Positions 42,742 to 52,945 of a stretch of 64,000 nt of DNA are shown one piece after another. Position numbers and translations under genes: made by a program. The stretch lies in assembly GCF_002278035.1 (NCBI RefSeq), contig NZ_CP022605.1, forward strand, positions 372,001-436,000. Direction: 5' to 3'. Origin of the DNA: Ochrobactrum quorumnocens. Lineage in GTDB: Bacteria > Pseudomonadota > Alphaproteobacteria > Rhizobiales > Rhizobiaceae. The notes below the pieces were generated by a model. It searched no databases and was not told the DNA's origin. It saw only the letters and a program-made list of their open reading frames with translations. Within the stretch, counting starts at the first letter, position 1. Every line of letters begins with the position of its first letter.

Positions 42742-43995
42742 ATGACTGATATCGCTTGCTGCTCCGCATTAAGCACAGAGCCTGATGACGTAACGCATGA
42801 AGCACCTGTATCCGCCGCATGGCTTGCAGTGTTTTCGCTGACAACGGGGGTATTCGGCCTGCTGACAGCAGAGTATCTTCCTGCGAGCCTACTGACACCG
42901 ATGGCCGCTGAACTTGGCGTGTCCGAGGCTTTGGCCGGACAGGCTGTCACCGTGACTGCGGTGGTGGCGCTGGTTTCCGGTCTGTTCGTGCCGGTCTTGA
43001 CGAGAGGGCTCGACCGTCGTGTGGTGCTTCTGGCCTTTTCCACATTGATGATCGCCTCCAACTTGCTGGTGGCTGTCTCCTCCAGCATGACAATACTTCT
43101 GGTGATGCGTGTCTTGCTGGGCATCGCGCTTGGCGGCTTCTGGGCCATGGCCGCGGCTGTCACGATGCGCCTTGTGCCTCCTGCCCTCCTTCCACGCGCG
43201 TTATCGATCGTCTTCAGCGGCATCGCAGTCGGGACCGTTGTTTCCGTGCCGCTGGGTAGCTATCTGGGAGAGTTGTTCGGTTGGCGCAGCGCCTTTTATG
43301 CGGCGGCGGCTATTGGGCTGGTGACACTGGTATTTCAGCTTTTCACCTTGCCAAGGCTTGCGCCTCGCCAAACGACAGCCCGCCTGAGGACGGTGCTGGA
43401 CGTGGTGCTACGTCCGGGTATCGCCATAGGGATGCTGGGATGCATTCTCGCCCATACTGGACATTATGCGCTGTTCACGTATATCAGACCCTTTCTTGAA
43501 AGCACCGCTAGCATTGGCGCCGATACACTCGCACTGATGTTGCTGGGCTTCGGTATCGCCAATTTCGCCGGTACTCTCCTTGGTGGCTGGTTGATGGAGC
43601 GCAGTTTGCGAGGAACGCTCGTGCTCATGCCAACGCTGGTGGGTATCGCCGGACTGGCATTGGTCTTGCTGCCGGTATCAGGGTTCGGCCTAGCGCTTCT
43701 GGTGGCGTTCTGGGGCTTGGCATTTGGCGGCGTACCCGTCGCATGGTCAACCTGGGTTGCGCATTCCGTTCCCGATCAGGCAGAAAGCGCCGGTGGGATG
43801 GTGGTTGCATCCGTTCAAGGCGCGATTGCCGCCGGTGCTGCAACCGGAGGCCTCATGTTCAGCCTTAGCGGCGTTGTTGGTGTGTTCGTTGGCGGCGGCT
43901 TGGTGATGCTACTTGCCGCATTGCTCATAGCGCTATGTGTCAAGGTAAATGCTTTGGCTGGAGATGAAATTGGTGCGCTGAAAGTTCATCTCTGA
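42742..43995 (+). CDS. MFS efflux transporter, NepI-like
   Basis: A 417-residue 12-segment permease. The early GLLTAEYLPASLLTPMAAEL, then LLGIALGGFWAMAAAVTMRL and the WSTWVAHSVPDQAESAGGMV loop closely follow the DHA1-type efflux protein NepI (purine ribonucleoside efflux) of E. coli. The ATG at 42742 is used; a TTG seven codons earlier also opens the frame. It is divergent from the AraC-type regulator gene, its probable controller. Export of a purine nucleoside or a drug-like compound is inferred by family. Confidence 0.83.
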   Translation: MTDIACCSALSTEPDDVTHEAPVSAAWLAVFSLTTGVFGLLTAEYLPASLLTPMAAELGVSEALAGQAVTVTAVVALVSGLFVPVLTRGLDRRVVLLAFSTLMIASNLLVAVSSSMTILLVMRVLLGIALGGFWAMAAAVTMRLVPPALLPRALSIVFSGIAVGTVVSVPLGSYLGELFGWRSAFYAAAAIGLVTLVFQLFTLPRLAPRQTTARLRTVLDVVLRPGIAIGMLGCILAHTGHYALFTYIRPFLESTASIGADTLALMLLGFGIANFAGTLLGGWLMERSLRGTLVLMPTLVGIAGLALVLLPVSGFGLALLVAFWGLAFGGVPVAWSTWVAHSVPDQAESAGGMVVASVQGAIAAGAATGGLMFSLSGVVGVFVGGGLVMLLAALLIALCVKVNALAGDEIGALKVHL

Positions 43996-44033
43996 ATTTC
44001 CGTTGGGTGTCTTCCGATATGTCGAAACCATTT

Positions 44034-44536
44034 AGCTCGCGCATCGGGCGGGCGCAACCGTGCTTGCCACGGTCTCCGGGAGCAAGAGGGCCGAACGGCT
44101 TGTCAGGCTTGGCCTCGATCATGCGATCGATCATCGTTCAGTCGACGTCGTCGATAGGGTCACGCGTCTGACGAAAGAGCACGGCGTCGATCTGGTCGTG
44201 GACCCGGTGGGAAGCACCTTGCAGGATTCTCTGGCCGCACTTCGCTCCGAGGGGCGTTTGGTATTCGTCGGCAACGCCGGCGGTTCGCAGCCTAGTATCG
44301 ATCTTTGGCCCGCGCTGCAGGCGAACCAATCGCTTTTCGGTATCTTCATGGGAACTCAATTCGAAAAGCCGGATGTTTATGCCACAGCCTCCCACATGCT
44401 GGAACTGGCGGCGATGGGGGATATTGAGGTGGTCGTGGACCGGGTGTTTCCGCTCGCAGACGTCGCTGAGGCCCACACCTATGCCGAAAGCAATTCCATC
44501 CTTGGACGCGTCGTACTCGTGCCGGCAGATCGTTGA
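44034..44536 (+). pseudogene. zinc-type quinone oxidoreductase, C-terminal fragment
   Basis: This gives the last 165 or so residues of an MDR-family quinone oxidoreductase. The cofactor-domain parts LAHRAGATVLATVSGSKRAE and VDLVVDPVGSTLQDSLAALR and the end VVDRVFPLADVAEAHTYAES are present. The N-terminal catalytic domain and the GGVG nucleotide motif are missing, and the fragment runs on from the MFS gene after only 39 bases. It is probably a deletion remnant and not a working enzyme. Confidence 0.75.
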
Positions 44537-44795
44537 AAAGTCCCTTCACTTCCTGTGACCTACCTGCTGTGGAGGCGATTCCCGAAACGGAATTGTAAGC
44601 AGACAGGCAGGTTTCAGGAGTGCACAAAAACTCATTACAACGATCGAGAATGCGCGCTTAACAGACGCGCAGCTATCGGCCTTTAAAATTGGCCGTCAAG
44701 GCAGCGATCGAAAATGCAAAAAGCAGTCGCAGCCATGTTCTGTTAGACTGAAGCGGCCTTCTGAGGCTTTGAGCTCGGTTTGGGAATTGAGTTTA

Positions 44796-45206
44796 CTACT
44801 CCGCTTGGTCGTAAGCGAGTCGGCGCGCTTTGATGACATCCAGATTATTTTGAACCCATAAGTTAAACTCTTCAAGGGCGTGCAGGGCTCCGTGGCCGAT
44901 ATCCGTCAGCTCATACTCGACACGTGGCGGCACTTCAGGGAAATAGTGGCGTATAACGAAGCCGTCACGCTCGAGATTGCGCAGCGTAAGCGTCAGCATA
45001 CGCTGGGTGATTTCACCGACCGCTTTTCTCAGTGCTGAAAATCGGAGCCGATGATCCTCAGCCATAGAAAGACGCCAAAGAACCGGCACGGTCCATTTGT
45101 CACTCAGTAGGCTGCAAACCCCATTTGACGGAATGGGCCTGAATTGCTTGTCGTTCTCTGATCCGCGCGCTGTTCCGGCATCGATCTCTTCGCCCAAAGG
45201 TATCAT
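44796..45206 (-). CDS. HxlR-family transcriptional regulator
   Basis: A 136-residue winged-helix regulator. The core reads VCSLLSDKWTVPVLWRLSMA, LRFSALRKAVGEITQRMLTL and LRNLERDGFVIRHYFPEVPP followed by RVEYELTD, typical of the HxlR/YtfH group. It is divergent from an NmrA-like oxidoreductase gene, the same pairing as ytfH and the quinone reductase gene qorB in enterobacteria. It probably senses quinones or reactive electrophiles. AGGAAC precedes the ATG. Confidence 0.87.
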   Translation of the reverse strand: MIPLGEEIDAGTARGSENDKQFRPIPSNGVCSLLSDKWTVPVLWRLSMAEDHRLRFSALRKAVGEITQRMLTLTLRNLERDGFVIRHYFPEVPPRVEYELTDIGHGALHALEEFNLWVQNNLDVIKARRLAYDQAE

Positions 45207-45295
45207 CCTTGTTCCTGACGCTGAAAAATGTGCCGTCTTCCGGCTGAACTTTATTCGTATATATGGATGACTCTTGTTTAACGCGAGGGTTTCAA

Positions 45296-46183
45296 GTGAC
45301 CAATAGCAAGCACCCCATTCTGGTTTTCGGCGCTACCGGAAGACAGGGAGGATCTGTCGCCAAAGCCTTGTTGAAGGCGGGATGGCCCGTTCGCGCGCTC
45401 GTTAAGGATTCCAGCAAAGCTGCATCTTTGCAATTGCGAAATGCAGGCGTCGAGCTTGTGCAGGGTTCACTTGAAGAGTTCAATGTGATCCGTTCGGCGA
45501 TGAAAGACGCCTACGGCGTCTTTTGCGCGCTACCAGGAAACCTGGCCGCCAAAGACGAAATTCGTTATGGCATTTCGATCGCGGATATCGCCGCAGAAAC
45601 CGGCATCAGTCATTTTGTTTACTCGTCGGGCGCCAGCGTCGGTACTGAACTGACAGGCGTTCCGCGCTTCGACGCCAAACCTCGTATTGAAGCCCATATT
45701 CGACAACTCGACATGACTACGACCATCATCCGGCCAATGATTTTCATGGAAATGCTGGTGCGCCCCGGCTTCGGTCTGGACAAAGGCCGTTTGATTTCCC
45801 TCATCAGGCCGGATCACTCTATTCAGCTCACTGCCGTGGAAGACATCGGTAGATTTGTGGCTGCGGTGCTTGCCGACAAGTCCCGCTTTGGCGGCGCAAC
45901 GCTTAAGATCGCAAGCGACCGCTTGACCGGGCGTGAGCTTGAGGCAGTCTTCAGCGAAGCAGCCGGTCGTCCGATAACCTATGAACGGTTTTCCGACGAC
46001 CTTCTCGCAGCAAACGATGATCTCGCGCATATGGCAAAGAGCCTGGAAAACGGGCCGCTTGCCGAGCAGATCGATCTGAAACTCATGCGAGAGCTCAACC
46101 CTGAACTTGTTACATTCGCATCCTGGCTTGTTGGCAATGGGCGCAGGTCGCTTGATGCAGCTTTGCGTGCATCAGTCTCGTGA
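45296..46183 (+). CDS. NmrA-like NAD(P)-binding protein (quinone reductase-like)
   Basis: A protein of about 295 residues in the atypical SDR (NmrA/HSCARG-QorB) group. The dinucleotide motif VFGATGRQGGSVAKALL lies at the N-terminus, YSSGASVG in the middle and TTIIRPMIFMEMLVRPGFGL after it. GCGAGGG stands eight bases before the GTG at 45296; an ATG eleven codons earlier has no ribosome site. It is divergent from the HxlR gene, which probably controls it. It may reduce quinones or sense the NADPH/NADP ratio. Confidence 0.8.
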   Translation: MTNSKHPILVFGATGRQGGSVAKALLKAGWPVRALVKDSSKAASLQLRNAGVELVQGSLEEFNVIRSAMKDAYGVFCALPGNLAAKDEIRYGISIADIAAETGISHFVYSSGASVGTELTGVPRFDAKPRIEAHIRQLDMTTTIIRPMIFMEMLVRPGFGLDKGRLISLIRPDHSIQLTAVEDIGRFVAAVLADKSRFGGATLKIASDRLTGRELEAVFSEAAGRPITYERFSDDLLAANDDLAHMAKSLENGPLAEQIDLKLMRELNPELVTFASWLVGNGRRSLDAALRASVS

Positions 46184-46310
46184 CACCACGCAAGCTTCAA
46201 TAATAATAAGCGATCCGCAACGGGGCAGGCTTTCAGGCAGCTTTCGACCTTAATTGCCGTCTTTGCCACCCTATATCGTTCTTAGCTATTGAGCAGACGC
46301 TGGCGAGTCA

Positions 46311-48260
46311 TCAGTCACGTGCCAAGGCTTCGATCGGGTCTAATTTAGCCGCATTGCGGGCGGGAAGGAAGCCGAAGATGATACCGATCAGGGTCGAGCA
46401 AGTGAAGGCCATCATGATGGAATAGGAGGAAAAGATCATTTTGAAGTCGGGGCTCAGCAAATTGAAAAAAGCGCTGATCCCGAGGGCGAGCACGATTCCC
46501 ATTAAGCCTCCGACAAGGCAAACCAGAATGGCCTCGATCAGGAACTGGGAGAGGATGTCGCTGCGGCGCGCGCCGACGGCCACACGAACCCCGATCTCCT
46601 TTGTGCGCTCGGTTACAGACACCAGCATGATGTTCATCACGCCGATGCCGCCGACAATCAGCGATATCACCGCAACTGACGAAATCAGCAGCGTCAGGGT
46701 TTGCGTAGTGGTCTCGATAGTCTCGCGAATGGTCGCCGAGTTGGTGAGAAAGAAGTCTTTCGCGCCGTGCCGACGCTCGATAAGGCGCGAAACCGCGGCC
46801 TCGACATTTCCTGGAACAACATCGTCTTTGATGCGAACGGTGATGCCATCAACATTCGGGCGACCCAGCATGCGCCCCATGACGGTCGTGTAGGGCGCAT
46901 AGACAGTCAGTGTATCCACCGCCGGTCCGAAGGAGTTCTCCTGCTTCGTCACACCCACGACCCTTGCCGGCATTGTGCCGAGAAGGATCACCTGCCCCAC
47001 GGGATTGATAAGGTCGAGGAACAAGTCGCGCGAGGCGTTCGCGTCGATCACAACGTTCTGGCTGTAGCTTGTGACATCCTGGGCATCAAACACCTGTCCA
47101 TGCGCCAACTCAAGGCCCCGTACACGAAAGAAGTCCGCGCCGACCCCCGTGACCGCCGCATTGACGGCCACGGCGGCGCGCTTGACAGTCACGCTGGTCG
47201 ATACGGTTGGCGTCACGCTGTCGACATAGGGCTGGTTCGCCAGCGCTTCGGCGTCGGCGGGAACCAGGGTCCGTATCTTGCCCGCTTCCAGATCACCGAA
47301 GCCTTTCCCGGCCCGCACCTCGATCGTATTGGTGCCGAGCGAGCTGATACTGTTCAGGATTTGCTGCTGCGAGCCAGCGCCCAGAGCCGAGATTGCTGCC
47401 ACCGCGGCGATGCCGATGATGATGCCGAGCATGGTCAGCAGCGAGCGCATCTTATGCGCCCAGATCGCAACCACGGCCATACGGAAGGCTTCGGTCAGCC
47501 GATCGATGACGCCGCGCCAGCCCGCGTCCGGCGCTCGTTCGCGGATAGGACGAGCCGTCGCGGAAGACTGGGGTCTATTGCGCGCGTCGGAAATGATAAC
47601 GCCATCGCTGATCTTTACAACCCGATCCGCTTGGTCGGCGATCTTCTTATCGTGCGTGACCAGAATGATGGTGTGCCCCTCGGCGTGAAGCTCGCGCAGG
47701 ATCTTCATAACCTCTGCGCCGCTGTGTGTGTCCAGGGCCCCGGTCGGTTCATCGGCCAGAATTATCTCGCCGCCATTCATCAGGGCGCGGGCGATCGATA
47801 CCCGCTGCTGCTGGCCGCCCGACAGCTTGCCAGGGATATTGCCCGTCCGCTCGGCCAGGCCCAGTCGGCTCAACAAGGAGATGGCTCGCTTGTGCCGGTC
47901 GGATCGGCTGCGTCCGGCATAGATGGCCGGCACCTCGACATTACTCGCTGCGCTGAGGTCGCCAAGCAGATGATAACGCTGGAAGATGAACCCGAACCGC
48001 TCACGGCGTAGCGCAGCCAGTTCGTCCACAGCCATCTTCGACGTCTCGCGCCCTTCGATCCAGTAACTGCCAGTCGTTGGACGATCGAGGCAGCCAAGGA
48101 TGTTCATCAGTGTCGACTTGCCAGAACCCGAGGCACCGATAATGGCCATCATCTCGCCGGCCTCGATGTCGAGATCGACGTCTTTGAGCACCTGCACCAT
48201 CTCGTCGCCCGCAGGGAAAGCGCGGGATACACCACGTATGCGGATCAGCGGTTCCGTCAT
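46311..48260 (-). CDS. macB: MacB-type ABC exporter (ATPase fused to permease)
   Basis: A 649-residue inner-membrane protein. The N-terminal ATPase (about residues 1-230) has [20 protein letters not shown], the signature [15 protein letters not shown] and Walker [14 protein letters not shown] linker follows, then a first membrane segment near 270-290 ([20 protein letters not shown]), a large periplasmic MacB domain and three C-terminal segments of the FtsX type ([17 protein letters not shown]). It lies eight bases after macA in one transcript. MacAB works with an outer-membrane TolC-type channel to export macrolides, peptides or lipid-linked molecules. No such channel gene is in the window. 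Confidence 0.92.
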   Translation of the reverse strand: MTEPLIRIRGVSRAFPAGDEMVQVLKDVDLDIEAGEMMAIIGASGSGKSTLMNILGCLDRPTTGSYWIEGRETSKMAVDELAALRRERFGFIFQRYHLLGDLSAASNVEVPAIYAGRSRSDRHKRAISLLSRLGLAERTGNIPGKLSGGQQQRVSIARALMNGGEIILADEPTGALDTHSGAEVMKILRELHAEGHTIILVTHDKKIADQADRVVKISDGVIISDARNRPQSSATARPIRERAPDAGWRGVIDRLTEAFRMAVVAIWAHKMRSLLTMLGIIIGIAAVAAISALGAGSQQQILNSISSLGTNTIEVRAGKGFGDLEAGKIRTLVPADAEALANQPYVDSVTPTVSTSVTVKRAAVAVNAAVTGVGADFFRVRGLELAHGQVFDAQDVTSYSQNVVIDANASRDLFLDLINPVGQVILLGTMPARVVGVTKQENSFGPAVDTLTVYAPYTTVMGRMLGRPNVDGITVRIKDDVVPGNVEAAVSRLIERRHGAKDFFLTNSATIRETIETTTQTLTLLISSVAVISLIVGGIGVMNIMLVSVTERTKEIGVRVAVGARRSDILSQFLIEAILVCLVGGLMGIVLALGISAFFNLLSPDFKMIFSSYSIMMAFTCSTLIGIIFGFLPARNAAKLDPIEALARD

Positions 48261-48268
48261 GACGCACG

Positions 48269-49462
48269 CTACCGCTTCGCCGCGGCCAATTGAGCCTGAC
48301 CATCTGCGCGTTCATCTGTGGATGCTCCCAGGACAATGATCTCTCCCGCTTGAAGACCGCTGAGGATTTGGATCTCCGCGCCATTGTCGATGCCGACTTT
48401 AACTTGCCGGCTCTGGACCTCGCCCGTGGCGTCGAGCACCCGGATGCGCGCCGTGTCGCCGGCCCTCGGCGCACCTTCCACAGCGCTGAGGGGGACTAGC
48501 ACGGCGCCGCTGACGCGGTTGAGAACAATAGACACCTGTGCCGTCATGGACGGCCGCAGAACCCCGTCGGCATTCGCGACGTCGATTAGCCCGGTGTAAT
48601 AGACCGCACCGTTGGTTGAGCTAGCCGCGCTTGCGGCAGTGCTGCTCTCGTTGGCGATTGAGACAGGGGCCGGTTCCATCTGGCGCAACTCCCCATCGAA
48701 ACGCCGCTTCGGGTCGCCAAGAATGCTGAACCAGACCGGCAGGCCGCGTCGTACACGCACGACGTCAGCCTCGGATATATCCGCGCGCACCGTCATTGTG
48801 TCCAGTCGCGCGATCATGACGATGGTCGGAGCGGTCTGCAGGGCATTCACGGTCTGACCTTCGTCGGTGACGATCGCCACCACAGTGCCGGCGATTGGAG
48901 CGGTAATGCGTGTATAGCCCAGTTCTATACCCGCCAACTCCAGAGCGACCTGGGCCTGACTAACCTGAGCGTCCAGCGCCTTAACCTCCGCCCGTGCAAT
49001 GTCTAATGTGGCGACAGCCGCATCATACTGGGTGCGTGGCGCCGAACCACCTGCCAGCAGCTCACGCTGGCGCTCGAAATCCCTCTCAGCTTTCACCAGA
49101 CTGGCCATACGCGCAGCGTGGACGGCGCGTATGTTGGCCAGGGCGGCCTCCCGGTCCCGCAAAGTGTTGCGCCGGGTCTGTGAATCGATCTCGGCCACCA
49201 ATTGGCCAGCCTCGACGACGTCACCGATCTCGACAGCCAGACGCTCAATACGACCCGTCGCCTGGGCGCCGACGCGCACCAGCTCGAGCGGTTCGAGAAC
49301 TCCGGTTGCCAGCACGACCTCTTCAATGTCGCCCTTTTGCACTTGCACGGTCACAAGTTCAGGCTTCGCCGGTGGCCGTAGAAACAAGTGCCAGACGGCC
49401 AGCAGGCCGACCAGGGTCGCCGCTGCGAGGATCAGACTCTTGCGGGTAACGTATCGTGTCAT
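48269..49462 (-). CDS. macA: MacA-type periplasmic adaptor of the efflux system
   Basis: A 397-residue membrane-fusion protein. One N-terminal membrane anchor (about residues 9-27, LILAAATLVGLLAVWHLFL) is followed by the lipoyl half (VQVKGDIEEVVLATGVLEP-like), a helical hairpin (about 95-175) and the barrel domains (ISEADVVRVRRGLPVWFSIL). It links MacB to an outer-membrane channel. It is encoded just before macB, and 244 bases after a histidine-kinase gene on the same strand. That gap probably holds a promoter for macAB, perhaps controlled by the two-component system. Confidence 0.9.
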   Translation of the reverse strand: MTRYVTRKSLILAAATLVGLLAVWHLFLRPPAKPELVTVQVQKGDIEEVVLATGVLEPLELVRVGAQATGRIERLAVEIGDVVEAGQLVAEIDSQTRRNTLRDREAALANIRAVHAARMASLVKAERDFERQRELLAGGSAPRTQYDAAVATLDIARAEVKALDAQVSQAQVALELAGIELGYTRITAPIAGTVVAIVTDEGQTVNALQTAPTIVMIARLDTMTVRADISEADVVRVRRGLPVWFSILGDPKRRFDGELRQMEPAPVSIANESSTAASAASSTNGAVYYTGLIDVANADGVLRPSMTAQVSIVLNRVSGAVLVPLSAVEGAPRAGDTARIRVLDATGEVQSRQVKVGIDNGAEIQILSGLQAGEIIVLGASTDERADGQAQLAAAKR

Positions 49463-49706
49463 TGAGCCATGGTCCGTGCTATTGAAAATTGCGGGCTTTC
49501 TCTGTCACGAAAATTACCCCAGCATTACGGGGAGCTGTCGTCGCAACCAGTCCGTTTGGCATGGTCTGTAAAATCAACCGATCACGAGTGCTTGCAATGT
49601 GAATGGCATGCAGGGGATTGCCCGCCCGAGATCGAGCAGTCCTGGCTGTGTTCAGCCAGCACCGACGGATGAAGATGCCTTGACATGTTAGCGCAAGCGT
49701 GGGGGC

Positions 49707-51071
49707 CTACGGCTGCTGGAAAACGCTCCTCGCGCGCCAGCGCACGGCAAATGTGCTGCCCTTGCCTGGAGCGGAAGAAAGCTCAATATAGCCGCGGTGG
49801 CGGGTCACAATCTCATTGACCATGCTGAGCCCCAGGCCCGCACCGGAGCCGTGTGGGCTGACGCGGTAGAATGGTTCGAATATGCGCGAGTGCTTATCGC
49901 CAGCAATTCCGCAGCCCTGATCGGCTACCGTCACGCTGCCGTCAGCCTCAATACCGACCGATATCTGTCCCCTTCCACCTCCGTACTGAACCGCATTACG
50001 TACCAGATTGACGAATGCACGCTCCAAAGCTTCGGCATCACCGGGAACGAACATGCCTTCCGCGTAGCTGTCGAACGAGATTTCGTAGCCTTCGGCGATG
50101 GCCAAGGGAGCAAGTTCGGCGACCACCTTCGACACAACGTTGTTGAGATCGACAGGTACATTTTGCTGAGGTTTCTGCCGGTACTTCTCAGTGTCGAGAA
50201 GCTGGTTCGCGATCGCTGTAAGTCGTTTGATGGCCGTCTGTAGGTGTGTCTTGTCCGAACCTGGTGAAAGGGTGTCGATTCTCACCTGCAGGATAGCGAT
50301 CGGCGTTCGAAGTTCATGCGCCGCGTTGACGAAGAAGCGCTCCGTCGCCTCGAAGCCACTATCGAGACGACGTAACGCCCTGTTGATGTCACGCACAACG
50401 CGAAGAACTTCGTTGGGCAAGCCACGCTCTTCGACCAGGGCACCGCGAGTGTCGAGATCGATCCTGTCGAGACGCCCGGTCAGGTCGCTGAAGGACCGCA
50501 GCGCCCAGCGTGTGACGAACGGAACGCCAATGAGGGAGATGGCGACGAGGATCAGCGCCGGCACGCCGATGGCAAGGTTACCCAACAGCACGGTCACACC
50601 ATATTGGGACATCGAAACACCGCCAGCGAAAATCGTTGCCTCACCCGCCTGGGTATCAAAACGCTCCATTCGGGCGACACTCAAAGGATCATCCAGATAA
50701 CCATGGAGCTCGACGCTTCTGAACGTCTGCAAGAATGGTATGTTGTTGGCGATTTTCTCGGGAGGCGCGCCGTAAGCAAGGAAAATATCTTTGCCCAGGT
50801 CTGCCACAAACCAGAGGTCAGGCGCGTCCTCCATCATCTCTTTAAGTTTGGTCGTCGGCTCCAGTTTAGCCCGGCCATTCGGCTCGAGACGGACCGAGTC
50901 TGCGATTTCCTGAGACAGCCAGATGGACGTGATCGCCACATCGGACTTGATGCCGGAAAGGAGATAAAAAACCAAGCCCAGTGAGACGATGACCGCGCAT
51001 ACCTGCAGGACTATAAAGCCAAGCGTGAATCGCCAGCGAAGGGATGAACTGGCCTTCCTATTTCTGCTCAT
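49707..51071 (-). CDS. sensor histidine kinase
   Basis: A 454-residue inner-membrane sensor. Two membrane segments (about 14-39 and 163-187) flank a periplasmic sensor of about 120 residues. After a HAMP-like linker, the phosphorylated H252 is in FVNAAHELRTPIAIL, with N-box LERAFVNLVRNAVQYGGG, G1 VADQGCGIAG and G2 GSGAGLGLSMVNEIV. The gene overlaps the end of the response-regulator gene by 14 bases. It resembles QseC/PmrB-type kinases and probably senses an envelope stress that calls for the MacAB pump encoded downstream. Confidence 0.9.
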   Translation of the reverse strand: MSRNRKASSSLRWRFTLGFIVLQVCAVIVSLGLVFYLLSGIKSDVAITSIWLSQEIADSVRLEPNGRAKLEPTTKLKEMMEDAPDLWFVADLGKDIFLAYGAPPEKIANNIPFLQTFRSVELHGYLDDPLSVARMERFDTQAGEATIFAGGVSMSQYGVTVLLGNLAIGVPALILVAISLIGVPFVTRWALRSFSDLTGRLDRIDLDTRGALVEERGLPNEVLRVVRDINRALRRLDSGFEATERFFVNAAHELRTPIAILQVRIDTLSPGSDKTHLQTAIKRLTAIANQLLDTEKYRQKPQQNVPVDLNNVVSKVVAELAPLAIAEGYEISFDSYAEGMFVPGDAEALERAFVNLVRNAVQYGGGRGQISVGIEADGSVTVADQGCGIAGDKHSRIFEPFYRVSPHGSGAGLGLSMVNEIVTRHRGYIELSSAPGKGSTFAVRWRARSVFQQP

Positions 51072-51732
51072 GAAGGTAATAGCCTATGCCACGAATGTTC
51101 TTGACGACAATGTTGGCCTCTGCTTCGCCAAGCTTCCGGCGTAGGCGAGACACATTAGACTCCAGTGAGTTCGACTGGATCTCGTCATCAAAGGAATAGA
51201 CGTGACCCTCAAGGGACGAGCGCAACACAGTGCGACCGCGGTTTCTTAGAAGCGTTTCCATGATAAGCAACTCCCGGCGGGTGAGCGCAACCCGGATGCC
51301 GTTCACATGCACATCGCTTGAAACACGATCGTAGGTGACGTTTCCTGCCGACAAGACGGACGGGCCGGTTGTCGGAGCCCGCCTCAGCACAGCGCTCATT
51401 CTGGCAATCAGCTCGGGGATTTCGAACGGCTTCGGCAAATAGTCGTCAGCCCCTTCGTTGAGGCCGGAAATGCGTTCGTCGGTCGACCTCAGAGCCGAGA
51501 TGATGATCGATCGGGTATTTGACCCCGCGCGACGCAAATCGGCAAGAAACGTACTGCCGTCACCATCAGGCAATTGCCGATCGATAAGCACGATATCGTA
51601 AACCGTCATAGCGATTGCTTCGCGCGCCGTTGCCAGATCTTCAACGGCGTCAAGAACGATGCCATGCTGCGAGAGGGCCACCCTCAACGCATCCGTCATT
51701 TCCGGATCGTCTTCGATAAGTAGAAGTTTCAT
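51058..51732 (-). CDS. OmpR-family response regulator
   Basis: A 224-residue two-domain regulator. The receiver (about residues 1-115) has acidic D8/D9 (LLIEDDPEMT), phospho-acceptor D51 (VLIDRQLPDGDG), and the later Thr/Ser and Lys region SALRSTDE...YLPKPFEIPE. The C-terminal winged helix (about 125-222) reads RVALTRRELLIMETLLRNRG and SNVSRLRRKLGEAEANIVVK. It is encoded first, overlapping its kinase by 14 bases. Control of the macAB genes that follow is inferred from gene order. Confidence 0.91.
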   Translation of the reverse strand: MKLLLIEDDPEMTDALRVALSQHGIVLDAVEDLATAREAIAMTVYDIVLIDRQLPDGDGSTFLADLRRAGSNTRSIIISALRSTDERISGLNEGADDYLPKPFEIPELIARMSAVLRRAPTTGPSVLSAGNVTYDRVSSDVHVNGIRVALTRRELLIMETLLRNRGRTVLRSSLEGHVYSFDDEIQSNSLESNVSRLRRKLGEAEANIVVKNIRGIGYYLHEQK

Positions 51733-51942
51733 AATCGCCTAATGGTTTAAGTCTCGAGCTATCATTCCTGATAGTCTTTACAGCAAAACTAGGGCTCTGG
51801 TTCAGATAAGCTCGACGGTCGCAATGTCCAGACCGTCAGGTTGTTGGACATCATGAGACTGCTGCAGACATGAAGACCGGAAAAACTGAAGTTTGTCCTG
51901 TATCCATCTCGCCTTTGACGTGCGCCGCCCAGGCAGCAATCT

Positions 51943-52227
51943 TTATCGACAGCGACCGTAATGATCCCGGTATCTGCAGCCGTAATTATGTCGGTCCCGA
52001 TGTTCCCAGCGGTCACGGCGGTTCCTGTCGTTACGTTCGCTGATGTTGCCTACCACGGCCCCTCCCGCCCCACCTGCGGCGGCTCCCACTGCAGCGCCTT
52101 CCCAGGTGCCGCTTGCCAGTCCGCCAATGATTGCGCCACCGGCCGCACCAATGCCGGCACCTTTTTCCGTCTGGCTGCACGCTGTCAGCGTCAAACAAAC
52201 GAGTACGCTTGAGATTATCTTTTTCAT
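51943..52227 (-). CDS. small glycine-zipper lipoprotein
   Basis: A 94-residue exported protein. A lipoprotein signal ends in the lipobox LTAC (MKKIISSVLVCLTLTACSQT). A glycine-zipper stretch (about residues 24-62, GAGIGAAGGAIIGGLASGTW then GAAAGGAGGAVVG) is followed by a basic, Arg/His/Tyr-rich tail. Such YMGG/Gly-zipper lipoproteins sit in the outer membrane or periplasm and are often stress-related. AAAGGACGG precedes the ATG. It lies upstream of the two-component genes on the same strand, possibly as an envelope-stress target. No specific function is known. Confidence 0.82.
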   Translation of the reverse strand: MKKIISSVLVCLTLTACSQTEKGAGIGAAGGAIIGGLASGTWEGAAVGAAAGGAGGAVVGNISERNDRNRRDRWEHRDRHNYGCRYRDHYGRCR

Positions 52228-52529
52228 GCCCGTCCTTTCGTTCCATCACCACTACGGCCGTCCGTCGACCATTGAGAGGCAACAAGGCCAAAGACCTATG
52301 ATCGCCGAAAATTACGTGGAAGTTACGGAGAACAGGCCGCATCGACGCCGGTCGAAAGCGCAAATTCGTTTAGGATGCGTGTCTTCACGACCAGCAATTC
52401 TCAAGTAATTCCGGCGCCTAATCGATAGGCTCCGACGTAGCCCCATTCGTCACTGCGTTTCAGGATAGTGAGTCGAAATGACTATGAGGGGCTCATTCCC
52501 GACGTTCTCAACAAAGGGGAGCCCAAGGA

Positions 52530-52830
52530 GATAGATTCGTGCCGAGGCTGAGCGCGATGCGGCGAACCGACAATTGGAATCAGCCGTCACCCAGTTCGCG
52601 AAGGAGTTGGAGAGGCTTACTAAAGGAGACATCTCGGGCCAGATCAAAACAGTGTTCACGGGCCCGCCAGTGAACACACGAGGTTCGAGAACTTGAGCAA
52701 CGCTGGGGATCGGCCGTGCGTCAGCCGGGGTACGGACCGGGTCTCGGATGGTCTGCGCCCTGAATGATGTCTTAAACTCGATCGGCAACGAGATCATCGG
52801 CAAGCCCGGCAGGACCGAAAAGGCATGTTA
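52530..52830 (+). pseudogene. possible methyl-accepting chemotaxis receptor remnant
   Basis: A plus-strand frame reads RAEAERDAANRQLESAVTQF and KELERLTKGDISGQIKTVF, like the HAMP and post-HAMP helix of chemoreceptors. It then runs into a stop, with ALNDVLNSIGNEIIGK in another frame further on. No start, membrane segments or signalling tip are present. The rest of the 52228-52945 gap holds nothing recognisable. The assignment is a resemblance only. Confidence 0.4.
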
Positions 52831-52945
52831 GTCGCGAGTATTCGAAGTGATGCCGCGCCAGAGCGCGGGACTTAGGATATGTATGGACTGTCGTCGACAG
52901 TCTACCGCGACGGTTACTGGCATCCCATCAGAACTCATCTCACTG

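Noticed and set aside
46701..48011. A 436-codon open frame on the plus strand opposite macB
   Set aside because: It mirrors a strongly supported MacB gene, has a low-complexity His/Arg/Asp-rich translation and no ribosome site. Long antisense frames are expected in GC-rich coding DNA.
52450..52803. A 117-codon minus-strand frame in the gap near 52.6 kb
   Set aside because: The plus strand reads as a decayed chemoreceptor-like helix here; the minus-strand translation has no family features or ribosome site.
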